Notes: a model not told the origin generated them from the sequence alone. A stretch of 64,000 nucleotides of DNA from VXYL01 sp965243175 (GCA_965243175.1 OZ251532.1:4774001-4838000); one strand, 5' to 3'. Counted from the first letter of the stretch, positions 44,661 through 54,034 are shown. Numbers and translations: made by a program.

Positions 44661-45106
44661 ACGGCACCGCGGACATGCTAGCGGCGAGTGCGCAGCGCAA
44701 CGGCAGTGCCAGGCTGACGCACTGGATCGCGCTGAAGGCGGCGTTCTGGGTGGCCTTGGCGTTGTGCCTCTATCTTGCCTTCACGCCCCGCCCGCCGAGA
44801 GTCGCCGTCGAAATCGGCGACGTGCTCGCGCACTTGACGGCGTTCGCCTACCTCACGGTCGCTCTCTTCGTCGCTCATTTCCCAGCGTCGAACCCGAACG
44901 CGCCAGCCGGCGAAGCCCGCTATCGAGCGCTCGCTGTCGCATTGTGGATGTTCGCCGTCGGCGTACTGATCGAAGTCGGCCAGCTGTTCGTGGCCGGACG
45001 CAGCAGCCAGTTCACGGACCTCGGCGCAGACGCGGCCGGCATCGCCCTCGGCTGCGCCGTCTATCGGATGTGGGAGGCGGCGCGCTTGCGAGTGCGCGCG
45101 GCTTGA
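44657..45106 (+). CDS. VanZ-like family membrane protein
   Basis: A 149-residue membrane protein with about four helices (LKAAFWVALALCLYLAF, DVLAHLTAFAYLTVALFVAHF, LAVALWMFAVGVLIEVGQLF, LGADAAGIALGCAVY). The pattern of the H in DVLAHLTAF, the E in VLIEVGQLF and the FTDLGADAAGI loop are typical of VanZ-like proteins. The start overlaps the fabV stop, so the two are coupled. VanZ-like proteins are linked to envelope or glycopeptide responses, but the role here is unknown. Confidence 0.75.
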   Translation: MNGTADMLAASAQRNGSARLTHWIALKAAFWVALALCLYLAFTPRPPRVAVEIGDVLAHLTAFAYLTVALFVAHFPASNPNAPAGEARYRALAVALWMFAVGVLIEVGQLFVAGRSSQFTDLGADAAGIALGCAVYRMWEAARLRVRAA

Positions 45107-45491
45107 GCACGGCGCGGAACACACGGTCGAGCGCCCGTTGGCCGGTGTCGCCTGCCACCAAGGGCGCGAATGACGGGGGCGACCTCGGTGGCGGAGACGG
45201 CGCAGAGGTGCCAAACTGCCGTTTCTGCTACGCTCTTGCGCTTTGGAGAACAACATGAAGGAAGCCGCTGGCGACCTGTGGGCAGCCGCTTGCGAAGGTG
45301 CCGGACAGTGCGAGCGTCGCCTCGCCGATGGCAGACGTGACGACCGACGAGTGGTCGGGCCGCGACCGCACATGGGCGGCGATCGACCAGCGCTCCACGG
45401 CGAGGCAGCCAAGGTCGGTGTCTCTGACGCCAAGCATCATCACTCTTCTCCACCGGCAGACCCCGTGGGCCACGTTGAGGAGCCAGCGAGC
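45107..45491. other. Intergenic stretch with promoter-like bases and an in-frame upstream extension
   Basis: No separate gene is recognised. Around 45220-45255 there are TGCTACGCT (extended -10-like), a GGAG and an ATG at 45255, in frame with the methyltransferase that follows. The 79 residues this would add (rich in Arg, His and Pro) do not look like protein, so the methyltransferase is started at 45492. Confidence 0.35.
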
Positions 45492-47711
45492 ATGTCGGAA
45501 GACGGCACTGAACTCCAGCGTGAGCGAGTTGCAGTCGGGGACCGCCGGCGAGTCATTGAAGACGGGTTTCCATTCGAGCTCGTCAGCGACGTCGCCGAAA
45601 TGGAGAGCTGGCGGAAGGAGCTCAATCGGCCAATCTACCACCTACACAAGTGGTGGGCCCAGCGGCTTGGCTCTGTTTTCCGCTCCGCTATCATCGCCGC
45701 GACGACACCCAGTGGAACGTCCCTCATGGACCTCTTCTACAGGAAGATTCATCTTCCAGGCGTCGTGGTCTTCGATCCTTTCATGGGCAGCGGAACGACT
45801 GTTGGCGAGGCAGCGAAACTCGGCTGCACGACGATCGGACGTGACATTAATCCAGTAGCGCATCGAGCCGTCCAGACTGCTCTCGGCCCTCTGCGGAGAA
45901 CGGAGGTCGACGCCCAGTTCAGGCAAGTCGAGGCAACCGCGGGACGCGAGATCAGCCAGTTGTATCGGTCTACGGATAGCGACGGTCAGCGTTGCACTGT
46001 TCTCTACTACTTCTGGGTGAAGTTCCTCCCTTGCCCCGCGTGCAATACGCGCGTAGACCTCTTCTCCAGCTACATCTTCGCCTCTCACGCAATGAAGGCC
46101 CGCCATCCAGAAGCGAAGGCCGTCTGCCCGAACTGCGGAGACATCGTAGACGGTCGATACGACGCGACGACTCTCAGGTGCCGGTGCGGCATGGATTTCG
46201 ACCCCGGTGCCGCCCCTGTCCGGCGCGCCCGGGCGGTCTGCCCGCATTGCGATCAAGAGTTCCCCATCGCGAAGACCGCCTTGGCGGCCGGCCGGCCGGC
46301 CGACCATCGAATGTATGCGAAACTGGTCCTCCGTGCCGATGGCACGAAGGAGTATCTGCCTCCTTCGCACGAGGACCTACGCATATTCGAGCAAGTTCGA
46401 AGACGCCTGAGGGAAATCGCACCGGCATTGCCGTCCGTACCCATAGAACAAGGCTACAACACAAGGCAGATGCTCAACCACGGTTATCGCTTCTGGCACG
46501 AGATGTTCAACGCTCGTCAGCTGTTGGCGCTCACGATCTTGGCCAAGTCGATTCAGGACCTGCCGACCGGCAATGCTAGGAGCGCCCTCGCGCTGCTGTT
46601 CTCTGGCATGCTCGAATTCAACAACATGTTTGTTTCCTATAAGGGAGAAGGAACAGGTGCGGTTCGGCACTTGTTTGCCCACCACATTCTCAAGCCGGAG
46701 CGAACTCCAATTGAAGCCAATTTGTGGGGCACTCCCAAGAGTTCCGGTGCGTTTTCAACTCTATATAGAAGTCGCCTTCTACGCGCCATGGAATATAGAG
46801 CAGCACCTTTTGAGATCAGCGTCGAGAACGTGGATCGAAAGAAAGTCGGCAAGAAGATTTTCGGCATCAGTGAGGCGATCGGCACTGCGCGCGTGTTGAC
46901 CCGGTACCCCAAGGGCGGTCTAGAGCGGGGCGACATTTACCTCTCCTGTGGAGACTCGGCGCACACGGACCTGCCCGACAGGAGCGTAGATCTAGTCGTA
47001 ACCGATCCGCCGTTCTTCGATAACGTCCACTACTCGGAGCTGGCGGATTTCTTCTACGCTTGGCAGCGCCTCTACTTCCCGACGCAAGAAACGACGAGAG
47101 TGACGACGCGGCGACCGGAGGAAGTGCAGGACGCAGACCTGCAAGCGTTCGCGAGCAAGCTGCAAGCCGTCTTCGCGGAGTGTCATCGAGTGCTCCGAGA
47201 GGAAGGCCTGCTCGTATTCAGCTACCACCACTCGAGGGAGAGCGGTTGGCTTGCAGTGGCGGCGGCTGTTCTCGGTGCGCGGTTCTCAATCGTGGAGGCG
47301 CAGCCCGTGAAGGCAGAGATGTCGGTCGCGATGCCAAAGAGTCAAACGAAGCAGCCGATCAATTTGGATGTCCTCCTGGTTTGCAGGAAAAAGGCGAGAG
47401 ATCAGCGGCGCCGGCGCGTGAGCGGCGACGCCTTGGCCGTGGCTGCGACGACCAGTGAAGGTCGCATCAGGCGCTTCAACGCAATGGGGAGGCACCTATC
47501 GCGCAACGACGTTCGCGTCGTCCTGTTGAGTCTACTGCTCGTAGAGTTGAGCCCCGGAAGGTCGGCGGATCAAGTAGTGCGGGCGCTCGACACGCTGGAG
47601 CGGCGAGCGGAAGAGTTGATCGATGCCATGTGGCGCGGCCAATTGGTGCAGGGACCATCGGCAGCAAAAGGCGTTCAGCGAGCGCTGCCTTTCGAACTCA
47701 CGGCACCGTGA
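45492..47711 (+). CDS. Adenine-specific DNA methyltransferase with Zn-ribbon (COG1743 type)
   Basis: A 739-residue amino-methyltransferase. The N-terminus RPIYHLHKWWAQRLGSVFR leads to the SAM motif DPFMGSGTT (residue 95 onward); the catalytic motif is TDPPFFDNVHYSELADFFY at residue 504 onward. The 400 residues between hold several CxxC pairs (CPACNT from residue 181, CPNCGD, CRCGMDF, CPHCDQ) forming Zn-ribbons, as in COG1743 proteins. GC content is lower than in neighbours. Its 3' end overlaps by 14 bases, tail to tail, with a PD-(D/E)XK-type gene on the other strand, probably its restriction partner. Longer in-frame reading to 45243 is not favoured. Confidence 0.87.
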   Translation: MSEDGTELQRERVAVGDRRRVIEDGFPFELVSDVAEMESWRKELNRPIYHLHKWWAQRLGSVFRSAIIAATTPSGTSLMDLFYRKIHLPGVVVFDPFMGSGTTVGEAAKLGCTTIGRDINPVAHRAVQTALGPLRRTEVDAQFRQVEATAGREISQLYRSTDSDGQRCTVLYYFWVKFLPCPACNTRVDLFSSYIFASHAMKARHPEAKAVCPNCGDIVDGRYDATTLRCRCGMDFDPGAAPVRRARAVCPHCDQEFPIAKTALAAGRPADHRMYAKLVLRADGTKEYLPPSHEDLRIFEQVRRRLREIAPALPSVPIEQGYNTRQMLNHGYRFWHEMFNARQLLALTILAKSIQDLPTGNARSALALLFSGMLEFNNMFVSYKGEGTGAVRHLFAHHILKPERTPIEANLWGTPKSSGAFSTLYRSRLLRAMEYRAAPFEISVENVDRKKVGKKIFGISEAIGTARVLTRYPKGGLERGDIYLSCGDSAHTDLPDRSVDLVVTDPPFFDNVHYSELADFFYAWQRLYFPTQETTRVTTRRPEEVQDADLQAFASKLQAVFAECHRVLREEGLLVFSYHHSRESGWLAVAAAVLGARFSIVEAQPVKAEMSVAMPKSQTKQPINLDVLLVCRKKARDQRRRRVSGDALAVAATTSEGRIRRFNAMGRHLSRNDVRVVLLSLLLVELSPGRSADQVVRALDTLERRAEELIDAMWRGQLVQGPSAAKGVQRALPFELTAP

Positions 47712-48558
47712 GCGGCAGAATCAAGCGGCCCCGTGGACGAGTTCGAGCATCTCTTGCAGGCGTCGGAAACGGGTCGTTCAGAGTGGTTGCCGCATGGTTC
47801 TCTAGGTCGCCCGCTCTGCGGTAGCAGGAGAACTCTCGATGTCCTCTCTCTTTCGTGCTTCTCCTGAGAATATGCGCCTTTACAAGGCCGGATGAGGCCG
47901 GCAAGGCATGGTCTGAGTGGACCAACGTGGCGGCGTTGTCGAACTCGCTGATGCCAAGCGGGTTGCCGAATATCAACATGGGGCGGGCCCGGTCAGCCCC
48001 ATCGGCGAACGTACCCAAACCGATGCGCTTCTCGCGCTCGCCGGCAATGTCCAGATAGAGGTCGAAGTCCTCATTGAGCACGTTGCCGTCTACCAGTGCC
48101 AAAGCGGAGACGGTCACCCGGTTCCAACCGCGTCGGGCAGGTTCAAGGCAGACGAATAGGTAGAACGCTCGAATGATCAAGGGCGCAACATCCTCATCGT
48201 AGATGCGGATGCGTCCGCATGGCGGCGTCGTGTTGTAGTCCATCCCGGATGCGCGGGCGACGCTACCGCTGGTAGTGCGTTCGAGTTTCTTCACCTCGAT
48301 GCCGACAACTTGGTTCAAGTCGTCGGCGCGACTCACGGTTGGCCTGTGGAGCACGATGTCCGGGGAAATGAGAGGCCCTGGTGCAGGACAACAGCTCAGG
48401 CCAGGTAGTCCCGCGAGCACATTCTGCGCAAGGAACTCGTCGAGAGGATCATCCTGCGTATTGAGCTTGTCGCGCAGGTCGAAGGCGATGGGTTCTCCAC
48501 CATCGTCGAAGAACTTCGCCCGAAGAGCCAAGAACGCCAGAGTTGGAAGATCGGCCAC
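47698..48558 (-). CDS. Probable type II restriction endonuclease (PD-(D/E)XK-like)
   Basis: A protein of about 286 residues, with GTG start giving VADLPTLAFLALRAKFF; the reading frame extends further upstream without a supported start. The core shows LISPDIVLHRP, then NQVVGIEVKKLERT, matching a PD...ExK nuclease active site, followed by ASGMDYNTTPPCGRIRIYD and ALALVDGNVLNEDFDLYLDI, which look like a conserved restriction-enzyme body. It ends within the last codons of the Zn-ribbon methyltransferase on the opposite strand. Cutting of unmodified DNA is inferred from motif and pairing; the site is unknown. Confidence 0.65.
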   Translation of the reverse strand: MADLPTLAFLALRAKFFDDGGEPIAFDLRDKLNTQDDPLDEFLAQNVLAGLPGLSCCPAPGPLISPDIVLHRPTVSRADDLNQVVGIEVKKLERTTSGSVARASGMDYNTTPPCGRIRIYDEDVAPLIIRAFYLFVCLEPARRGWNRVTVSALALVDGNVLNEDFDLYLDIAGEREKRIGLGTFADGADRARPMLIFGNPLGISEFDNAATLVHSDHALPASSGLVKAHILRRSTKERGHREFSCYRRAGDLENHAATTLNDPFPTPARDARTRPRGRLILPLTVP

Positions 48559-48914
48559 GCGCCTACGGTTTAGCCACCATCGGTTTAACTTCGCACATCT
48601 ATGTACGAGGTGGCAAGACGGCAAGGCAAAGCGTCGCTTCTGATGGCGAGGAGCAAGCGTACAGAGCGCATCGTGCCGTTGGGGGCGCTCGCTGGGGCGG
48701 CGCAAAGAAAGACGTGGAGCCGCACCCGGCGGAGCGGTCACCGGATGCATAGCGGAGACGCAGCGGCAAGGGCCACCCGCGGGGTTGAGTACCATCGTCG
48801 CACGGGCCAGAACGGCATTCTGGTGGTGCTGGTCTACACCTTAAGGAACATCGCCGCTATGTGGCGACGCACTTCACGCGGATCTTGCGTACGGTCGCCT
48901 TGCCCAGGAATCGG
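48559..48914. other. Intergenic stretch upstream of the putative nuclease
   Basis: About 355 bases between the divergent ends of the nuclease start and the ilvD stop. No gene, RNA or clear promoter was recognised; frames crossing it translate to Arg-rich low-quality sequence. Confidence 0.35.
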
Positions 48915-50606
48915 CTACAGCCCCGAATCCGTCACCGCACCCTCGGATGCGGACGAGACCAGCTTGGCGTACTTCGCCAGCGTGCCCTTGTTCGCGTAGG
49001 GCGCAGGGCGCTGCCATCGGGCCTTGCGGGCCGCGAGTTCGGCGTCCGGCACTTGCAGGTTGATCTCGCGCTTTTCGGCGTCCACGGTGATCGTATCGCC
49101 GTCTTCGACGAAGGCGATGGGGCCGCCTTCGAAGGCTTCGGGGGTCACGTGGCCGATGACGAAGCCGTGCGAGCCGCCGGAGAAGCGGCCGTCTGTCAGC
49201 AGGGCGACGTCCGCCGAGAGGCCGCGGCCGTTGATGGCGCTGGTGGGGCTGAGCATTTCGCGCATTCCCGGCCCGCCCTTCGGGCCTTCGTAGCGAATCA
49301 CCACCACGTCGCCCTTGCGCACGGCGCCGTCCATGATGGCCGCCATGCCCGCTTCCTCGCCGTGGAAGACCCGCGCCGTGCCCTGGAAGCGCAGCCCTTC
49401 GTGGCCGGTGATCTTCGCCACCGCGCCCTCGGGCGCCAGGTTGCCGCGCAGGATCACCAGGTGGCCGTCGGGCTTGATGGGGTCGTCGAGGGGGCGAATG
49501 ATGCGCTGGCCTTCTGGGTAGGGAGGAACGTCCTTCAGGTTCTCGGCCAGGGTCTTGCCGGTGACCGTCATGCAGTCGCCGTGCAGCAGGCCGGCGTCGA
49601 GCAGCGTCTTCATCAGCGGCTGGATGCCGCCGATGGCGATGAGTTCGGACATCGCGTAGTTGCCCGCCGGGCGCATGTCCGCCAGCACTGGCACGCGGCT
49701 GCCGATGCGGGTGAAGTCGTCGATGGCGAGCGGCACACCGGCGGCGCTCGCTATCGCCAGCAGGTGCAGCACGGCGTTGGTGGAACCTTCGAGCGCCGTC
49801 ACCACGGTGATCGCGTTCTCGAACGCCTCCATGCAGAGAATGTCCGAGGGCTTGATGCCGGCCTGCACCAGCCGTGCCGCCGCGACCCCGGCTCGATAGG
49901 CGTCCTGGCGCTTCTGTTCGCCGACGGCTTCCTGGGCGGAGGAGTTCGGCAGCGACATGCCCATCGCCTCGATGGCGGACGCCATGGTGTTCGCCGTGTA
50001 CATGCCGGCGCAGGAACCCGGGCCGGGGATGGCAGTTCGCTCCACGGCCAGCAGTTGATCGTCGTCCACCGTGCCAGCGGCGTGGCCGCCCACCGCCTCG
50101 AACACGGAGATGATGTCGCGCCGCTCTTCGCCCGTCTGGATGGTGCCGCCGTAGACGAAGACGCTCGGCCGGTCCAGCCGCGCCAAGGCCATCGCGCAGG
50201 CTGGCATGTTCTTGTCGCAGCCGCCGATGGCGACCACGCCGTCGAAGCCTTGGGCGCCGACCACGGTCTCGATGGAATCGGCGATGACTTCCCGGGAGAC
50301 CAGCGAATAGCGCATCCCCGGCGTGCCCATCGAGATGCCGTCGGAAACGGTGATGGTGTTGAACAGCACGCTTTTGGCGCCCGCTTCGTCCGCGCCCATC
50401 GCCGCGGCGTCGGCCAGTTCGTTGATGTGCATGTTGCACGGCGTCACCATCGACCAGGTGGAGGCGATGCCCACCTGCGCCTTGGCGAAGTCCTCGCGCT
50501 TGAAGCCGACCGGATAGAGCATGGCGCGGCTCGGCGCCTGCTCCACGCCATCGACGACGATGGATGAGTAGGGGCGTTTGACGTCGGTCGGTTTCACATC
50601 GGTCAT
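48915..50606 (-). CDS. ilvD: Dihydroxy-acid dehydratase
   Basis: A 563-residue Fe-S dehydratase of branched-chain amino-acid synthesis, converting dihydroxyacids to 2-keto acids. The three cluster Cys are in MVTPCNMH, AIGGCDKNMP and GSCAGMYTANTM; other family blocks are SDGISMGTPGM, CMEAFENAITVVTALEGSTNA and LTDGRFSGGSHGFVIGHV. The ATG giving MTDVKPTDVKRPYSS is used; ten residues upstream lack support. The length fits the short (IlvD/Edd with [2Fe-2S]) form. It stands alone, without other ilv genes near. Confidence 0.95.
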   Translation of the reverse strand: MTDVKPTDVKRPYSSIVVDGVEQAPSRAMLYPVGFKREDFAKAQVGIASTWSMVTPCNMHINELADAAAMGADEAGAKSVLFNTITVSDGISMGTPGMRYSLVSREVIADSIETVVGAQGFDGVVAIGGCDKNMPACAMALARLDRPSVFVYGGTIQTGEERRDIISVFEAVGGHAAGTVDDDQLLAVERTAIPGPGSCAGMYTANTMASAIEAMGMSLPNSSAQEAVGEQKRQDAYRAGVAAARLVQAGIKPSDILCMEAFENAITVVTALEGSTNAVLHLLAIASAAGVPLAIDDFTRIGSRVPVLADMRPAGNYAMSELIAIGGIQPLMKTLLDAGLLHGDCMTVTGKTLAENLKDVPPYPEGQRIIRPLDDPIKPDGHLVILRGNLAPEGAVAKITGHEGLRFQGTARVFHGEEAGMAAIMDGAVRKGDVVVIRYEGPKGGPGMREMLSPTSAINGRGLSADVALLTDGRFSGGSHGFVIGHVTPEAFEGGPIAFVEDGDTITVDAEKREINLQVPDAELAARKARWQRPAPYANKGTLAKYAKLVSSASEGAVTDSGL

Positions 50607-50814
50607 GGGGCGTCTCGTGAAGAAGGAGAGTCGCAACGCGAGCTAGGCCGCGTCGCCGCAATGATTCGGATTGTCGATGGCGACAGGCGCGAAGGCAAGC
50701 GTGAACAAGAAGGCCGACGGCTTGCGGCGCTGCAACCGGCACGAGAGGTCGCCCGCGAACGCATGGCCTATACTCCGGTCGTCTTCCAGAGCCTGAGCGC
50801 AACGCGACGCAAAA

Positions 50815-51078
50815 ATGTCCGAAGCCCACCCGCAGCCCGAGTTCACGCGAACGCTGGCCATCGCCTACGTCCTGGCGCTGGTGCTCGGCGGCCTGGGCGC
50901 GCACCGCTTCTATCTGAACGAGAAGGGCACTGCCACGGCGCTGCTGCTGGTCACGCTCTCGTCGGTGGCCTTGATGGTGGTCGCCATCGGCTTCTTCACC
51001 ATCTGGATATCGATCGTCTGGGTGGTCGCCGATCTCTTCCTGATGCCCGGCCTTGCCCGCAAGGCCCTCGGCAGCTAA
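50815..51078 (+). CDS. TM2-domain membrane protein
   Basis: An 87-residue protein with two helices (TLAIAYVLALVLGGLGAHRFYL and ALMVVAIGFFTIWISIVWVVADLFL) joined by a short loop; the GGLGAHRFYLN turn and the WxxxDxFLMP end are the TM2 domain signature. Function unknown. The upstream 200 bases between it and ilvD hold nothing recognised except a possible -10 (CCTATACT). Confidence 0.75.
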   Translation: MSEAHPQPEFTRTLAIAYVLALVLGGLGAHRFYLNEKGTATALLLVTLSSVALMVVAIGFFTIWISIVWVVADLFLMPGLARKALGS

Positions 51079-51098
51079 CGCGCACCCAAGCAATCGCT

Positions 51099-51776
51099 CT
51101 ACTCGCCGCCCTCGAACAGCGGCGCCAGCACCGTCCACACGTTGTCGAGCAGGCGCGGCTGCGCTCCGGCGGTGGGATGGATGCCGTCGCGCTGCATCAG
51201 GTCGCGGTCGGTGGCCACGCCTTCGAGCAGGAACGGCACGAGGCCGGCGCCGGTGAGGGCGGCGATGTCCGCGTACATGCGGCGGAAGGCTTCGGTGTAG
51301 GCGGGGCCGTAGTTCGGCGGAATCTGCATGCCGGCGAGCACCGGCTTCGCCCCGGCGGCGATCACCGCTTCCGTCATGGCCAGCAGGTTGGCGCGGATGT
51401 TCTCCACCGGATAGCCGCGCAGGCCGTCGTTGCCGCCGAGTTCGATGATGACGATGCTCGGCCGGTGCTCGGCGAGCGTTCGGCCGAGCCGGGCGATGCC
51501 GCCGCCGGTGGTGTCGCCGCTGATGCTGGCGTTCACCACGCTCGAACGCCCGTTCAGCCGTTCGCGCAGCAGATTCACCCAGCCTTCTTCCGTTTGCATG
51601 CCGTAGCTGGCGCTTATACTGTCGCCCACCACGAGCACAGTGCCGCCCGAGTGGGCGCGCGCTGGGTCGTCCGGCGTTGCGCCGGGCGGAACAGCGGTTC
51701 GCGTGGCGGCGGTCGCCGAGACCGCCGCCAGCACCGCGAGAAGAAACCCGGTCAAGAGAAACGAGAGACGCCGCAT
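51099..51776 (-). CDS. tesA: Periplasmic GDSL-type arylesterase/thioesterase I
   Basis: A 225-residue SGNH hydrolase with a signal peptide (LSFLLTGFLLAVLAAVSATA). Block I is VLVVGDSISASYGM (nucleophilic Ser), block III IIELGGNDGLRGYP, and block V RDGIHPTAGAQ (Asp and His). It fits TesA/ArylA-type periplasmic lysophospholipase, thioesterase and arylesterase. Its ATG and the ATG of the divergent ABC gene overlap in the tetranucleotide CATG, so each gene's promoter must lie inside the other's coding region. The tesA-ybbA divergent arrangement is as in Escherichia coli, but more compact. Confidence 0.88.
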   Translation of the reverse strand: MRRLSFLLTGFLLAVLAAVSATAATRTAVPPGATPDDPARAHSGGTVLVVGDSISASYGMQTEEGWVNLLRERLNGRSSVVNASISGDTTGGGIARLGRTLAEHRPSIVIIELGGNDGLRGYPVENIRANLLAMTEAVIAAGAKPVLAGMQIPPNYGPAYTEAFRRMYADIAALTGAGLVPFLLEGVATDRDLMQRDGIHPTAGAQPRLLDNVWTVLAPLFEGGE

Positions 51777-52446
51777 GTCAGCATCCATACTGCGCGCCGC
51801 TGGTTTGGTCAAGCGCGTACCCACCGCCGAAGGCTCGTTGACGATTCTGGACGACGTGAGCCTGGACGTCACGTCCGGCGACCAAGTGGCCGTCGTCGGC
51901 GAATCCGGTTCCGGCAAGACCACCCTGCTCGGCATTCTCGCCGGCCTGGACTTGCCGACCTCGGGCGACGTCTGGCTGGACGGCGACCGCATCACGGCGC
52001 TGGACGAAGAAGCCCGAGCGCTCGTCCGCGCCCGCTGCGTGGGCTTCGTGTTCCAGACCTTCCAGCTCATCGACAGCCTGACCGCGTTGGAGAACGTCAT
52101 GCTGCCGCTGGAACTGCGCGGCGACAGCGCGGCGGGCCGCGGCGCCCGCGAGTTCCTCGACCGCGTGGGCCTTGCCGAACGCACCACGCACTATCCGCGC
52201 CAGCTCTCCGGCGGCGAACAGCAGCGGGTCGCCATCGCCCGCGCCTTCGCCTGCGGCCCCAAGGTGCTGTTCGCGGACGAACCGACCGGCAACCTCGACA
52301 CCGCCACCGGCGCCAAGGTGGTGAACCTGCTCTTCGACCTCAACCGCGAAACCGGCACCACGCTGATCCTCGTCACCCACGACGCGAGCTTGGCGGAACG
52401 GTGCGGCAGCAGAATCACCCTCGCCGCCGGCCGCATGGCCTCCTGA
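51775..52446 (+). CDS. ybbA: Lipoprotein-releasing-type ABC ATPase (YbbA-like)
   Basis: A 223-residue ATPase of the LolD/MacB group: Walker A VVGESGSGKTT, Q-loop FVFQTFQLIDSL, signature LSGGEQQRVAIARA, Walker B VLFADEPTGNLD, switch His in LVTHDASL. In E. coli YbbA lies divergent from tesA and is followed by the permease gene ybbP. Here no permease follows; the next gene is a molybdenum-hydroxylase subunit after 157 bases. The partner may be encoded elsewhere or lost. The ATG overlaps the tesA ATG (CATG). Confidence 0.82.
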   Translation: MSASILRAAGLVKRVPTAEGSLTILDDVSLDVTSGDQVAVVGESGSGKTTLLGILAGLDLPTSGDVWLDGDRITALDEEARALVRARCVGFVFQTFQLIDSLTALENVMLPLELRGDSAAGRGAREFLDRVGLAERTTHYPRQLSGGEQQRVAIARAFACGPKVLFADEPTGNLDTATGAKVVNLLFDLNRETGTTLILVTHDASLAERCGSRITLAAGRMAS

Positions 52447-52603
52447 ACGCCGAGACCGCAGCGAACCAAGGCGGCGGTTCGTTTCCCCGTTCGCAGCAGG
52501 CGGCGTGGAAACATCGCCCTCGACATCGAGAACGAGCCGATTGCGGCACCCCGAATCTGATATACACTTGGCGCCATTGTTCACTTGGGAAGGGAGCTGA
52601 ACT

Positions 52604-53482
52604 ATGGGCGGGTACGCCTATGTTGCGCCATTGAACGTGGCGGACGCGCTAGGAGCGCTCGGCGATGCGGCCAATGCCGGCCAGCGCGCGCAGATGCTCG
52701 CTGGCGGCACCGACGTGCTGGTGCAGATGCGGTCCATCGACAAGGGGCCGCGCACGTTCGTGGACGTGAAGCACATCGCCGATGCGAACGATCTGCGCAT
52801 CGGCGACGACGAAGTGTTCATCGGCGCGGGGATCGCCTCCGCGGTGCTGAACGAGAACGCGGAGTTGAAGGGCATGCTGCCCGGGCTCATCGAAGCCGCC
52901 GACCTCATCGGCTCGACGCAGATCCAGGGCCGCGCCACCATCGGCGGCAACCTCTGCAACTCCTCGCCAGCCGGAGACACCATTCCGGCGCTCATCGCCT
53001 GCGGCGCGGTCTGCGTGATCGCCTCCCCCGGCGGCAACCGGGAAGTCCCCACCGAGGACTTCGTCACCGGCGTGGGCACCAACGTCCTCGCGCCCACCGA
53101 GTTCCTCATCGGCTTCAAGATTCCACGCCCCAAGGGCAAGACCTCCGACGCCTACCTGCGCTTCATTCCGCGCACGGAGATGGACATCGCCGTATGCGGC
53201 GCCGGAGTGGCCCTCACCCTCGACGGCAGCGGCACCTGCACCGCGGCGAAGGTGGCGATCGGCGCCGTGGCCATCACCGCCCTGATCGTGCCAGATGCCG
53301 CCGCAGCCCTCGTCGGCACGAAGGTGGACGACGCAGCGCTTGCGGCGGCAGCAGCCGCATCGAGCGCCCTGGCCAAGCCGATCACGGACAAGCGCGGCAC
53401 CGTCGAGTACCGCAAGAAGGTCGTCGGCGTGCTCACCAAGCGCGCTGGCGCGATTGCCCGCGACCGCGCAGCCGCGCTCTAG
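52604..53482 (+). CDS. FAD-binding subunit of a molybdenum hydroxylase
   Basis: A 292-residue medium subunit (CoxM/CutM-like) that carries FAD and passes electrons from the Fe-S subunit to the acceptor. The FAD motifs are MLAGGTDVLVQMR and the TIGGNLCNSSPAGDTIPAL segment; a tail with EYRKKVVGVLTKRA is typical. The start has GGGAG seven bases upstream. It is the first of three genes in the order medium, small, large subunit, the order of coxMSL operons, but the large subunit does not carry the carbon monoxide signature. Confidence 0.9.
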   Translation: MGGYAYVAPLNVADALGALGDAANAGQRAQMLAGGTDVLVQMRSIDKGPRTFVDVKHIADANDLRIGDDEVFIGAGIASAVLNENAELKGMLPGLIEAADLIGSTQIQGRATIGGNLCNSSPAGDTIPALIACGAVCVIASPGGNREVPTEDFVTGVGTNVLAPTEFLIGFKIPRPKGKTSDAYLRFIPRTEMDIAVCGAGVALTLDGSGTCTAAKVAIGAVAITALIVPDAAAALVGTKVDDAALAAAAAASSALAKPITDKRGTVEYRKKVVGVLTKRAGAIARDRAAAL

Positions 53483-53507
53483 CCGCGTCGAACAGAAGGA
53501 GAATCCG

Positions 53508-53987
53508 ATGAGCAAAGTTCACGTCTCGACCAACATCAACGGCGACGCGGTCGAGTTCCTCTGCGAACCGCACCAGTCGCTGCTCGAAGTGCTGCGCGAA
53601 AACCTCGGCCTCACCGGCACCAAGGAAGGCTGCGCCACGGGCGACTGCGGCGCCTGCTCCGTGCTGGTGAACGGGCGCCTGGTGTGCTCCTGCCTCATGC
53701 TGGCCGTGGAAGCGGACGGCGACGAGCTGACCACCATCGAGGGCATCGCCGGAGCGGACGGCCTGCACGTCATCCAGCAGAAGTACTTGGAGCACGCCGC
53801 GCTGCAATGCGGCATCTGCACGCCGGGCTTCATCGTCGCCACCAAGGCGCTGCTGGACAAGAACCCCAACCCGGACGAAACCACCATCCGCTATTGGCTG
53901 GCCGGGAACCTCTGCCGCTGCACCGGCTACGACAAGATCGTCCGCGCCGTGCAGGCATCGGCCGAAGAACTGGCCTACGAAGCCTAA
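53508..53987 (+). CDS. [2Fe-2S] subunit of a molybdenum hydroxylase
   Basis: A 159-residue small subunit with the plant-type cluster in the N-terminus (GCATGDCGACSVLVNGRLVCSC) and the second cluster in the four-helix C-terminal domain (QCGICTPGF and NLCRCTGYDKIV). It takes electrons from the molybdenum centre to the FAD subunit. The ATG follows AAGGAGA. It starts 25 bases after the FAD subunit. Confidence 0.94.
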   Translation: MSKVHVSTNINGDAVEFLCEPHQSLLEVLRENLGLTGTKEGCATGDCGACSVLVNGRLVCSCLMLAVEADGDELTTIEGIAGADGLHVIQQKYLEHAALQCGICTPGFIVATKALLDKNPNPDETTIRYWLAGNLCRCTGYDKIVRAVQASAEELAYEA

Positions 53988-54034
53988 GCGCGGCTTCGTT
54001 CGCCTGAACACGAGACCATTCAAGGAGATAGACA

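Noticed and set aside
45255..45491. In-frame N-terminal extension of the Zn-ribbon methyltransferase, with a start resembling some macro-domain-like proteins (xGDLW)
   Set aside because: Only the first few residues look protein-like; the rest is His/Pro/Arg-rich. It could be a relic but cannot be supported.
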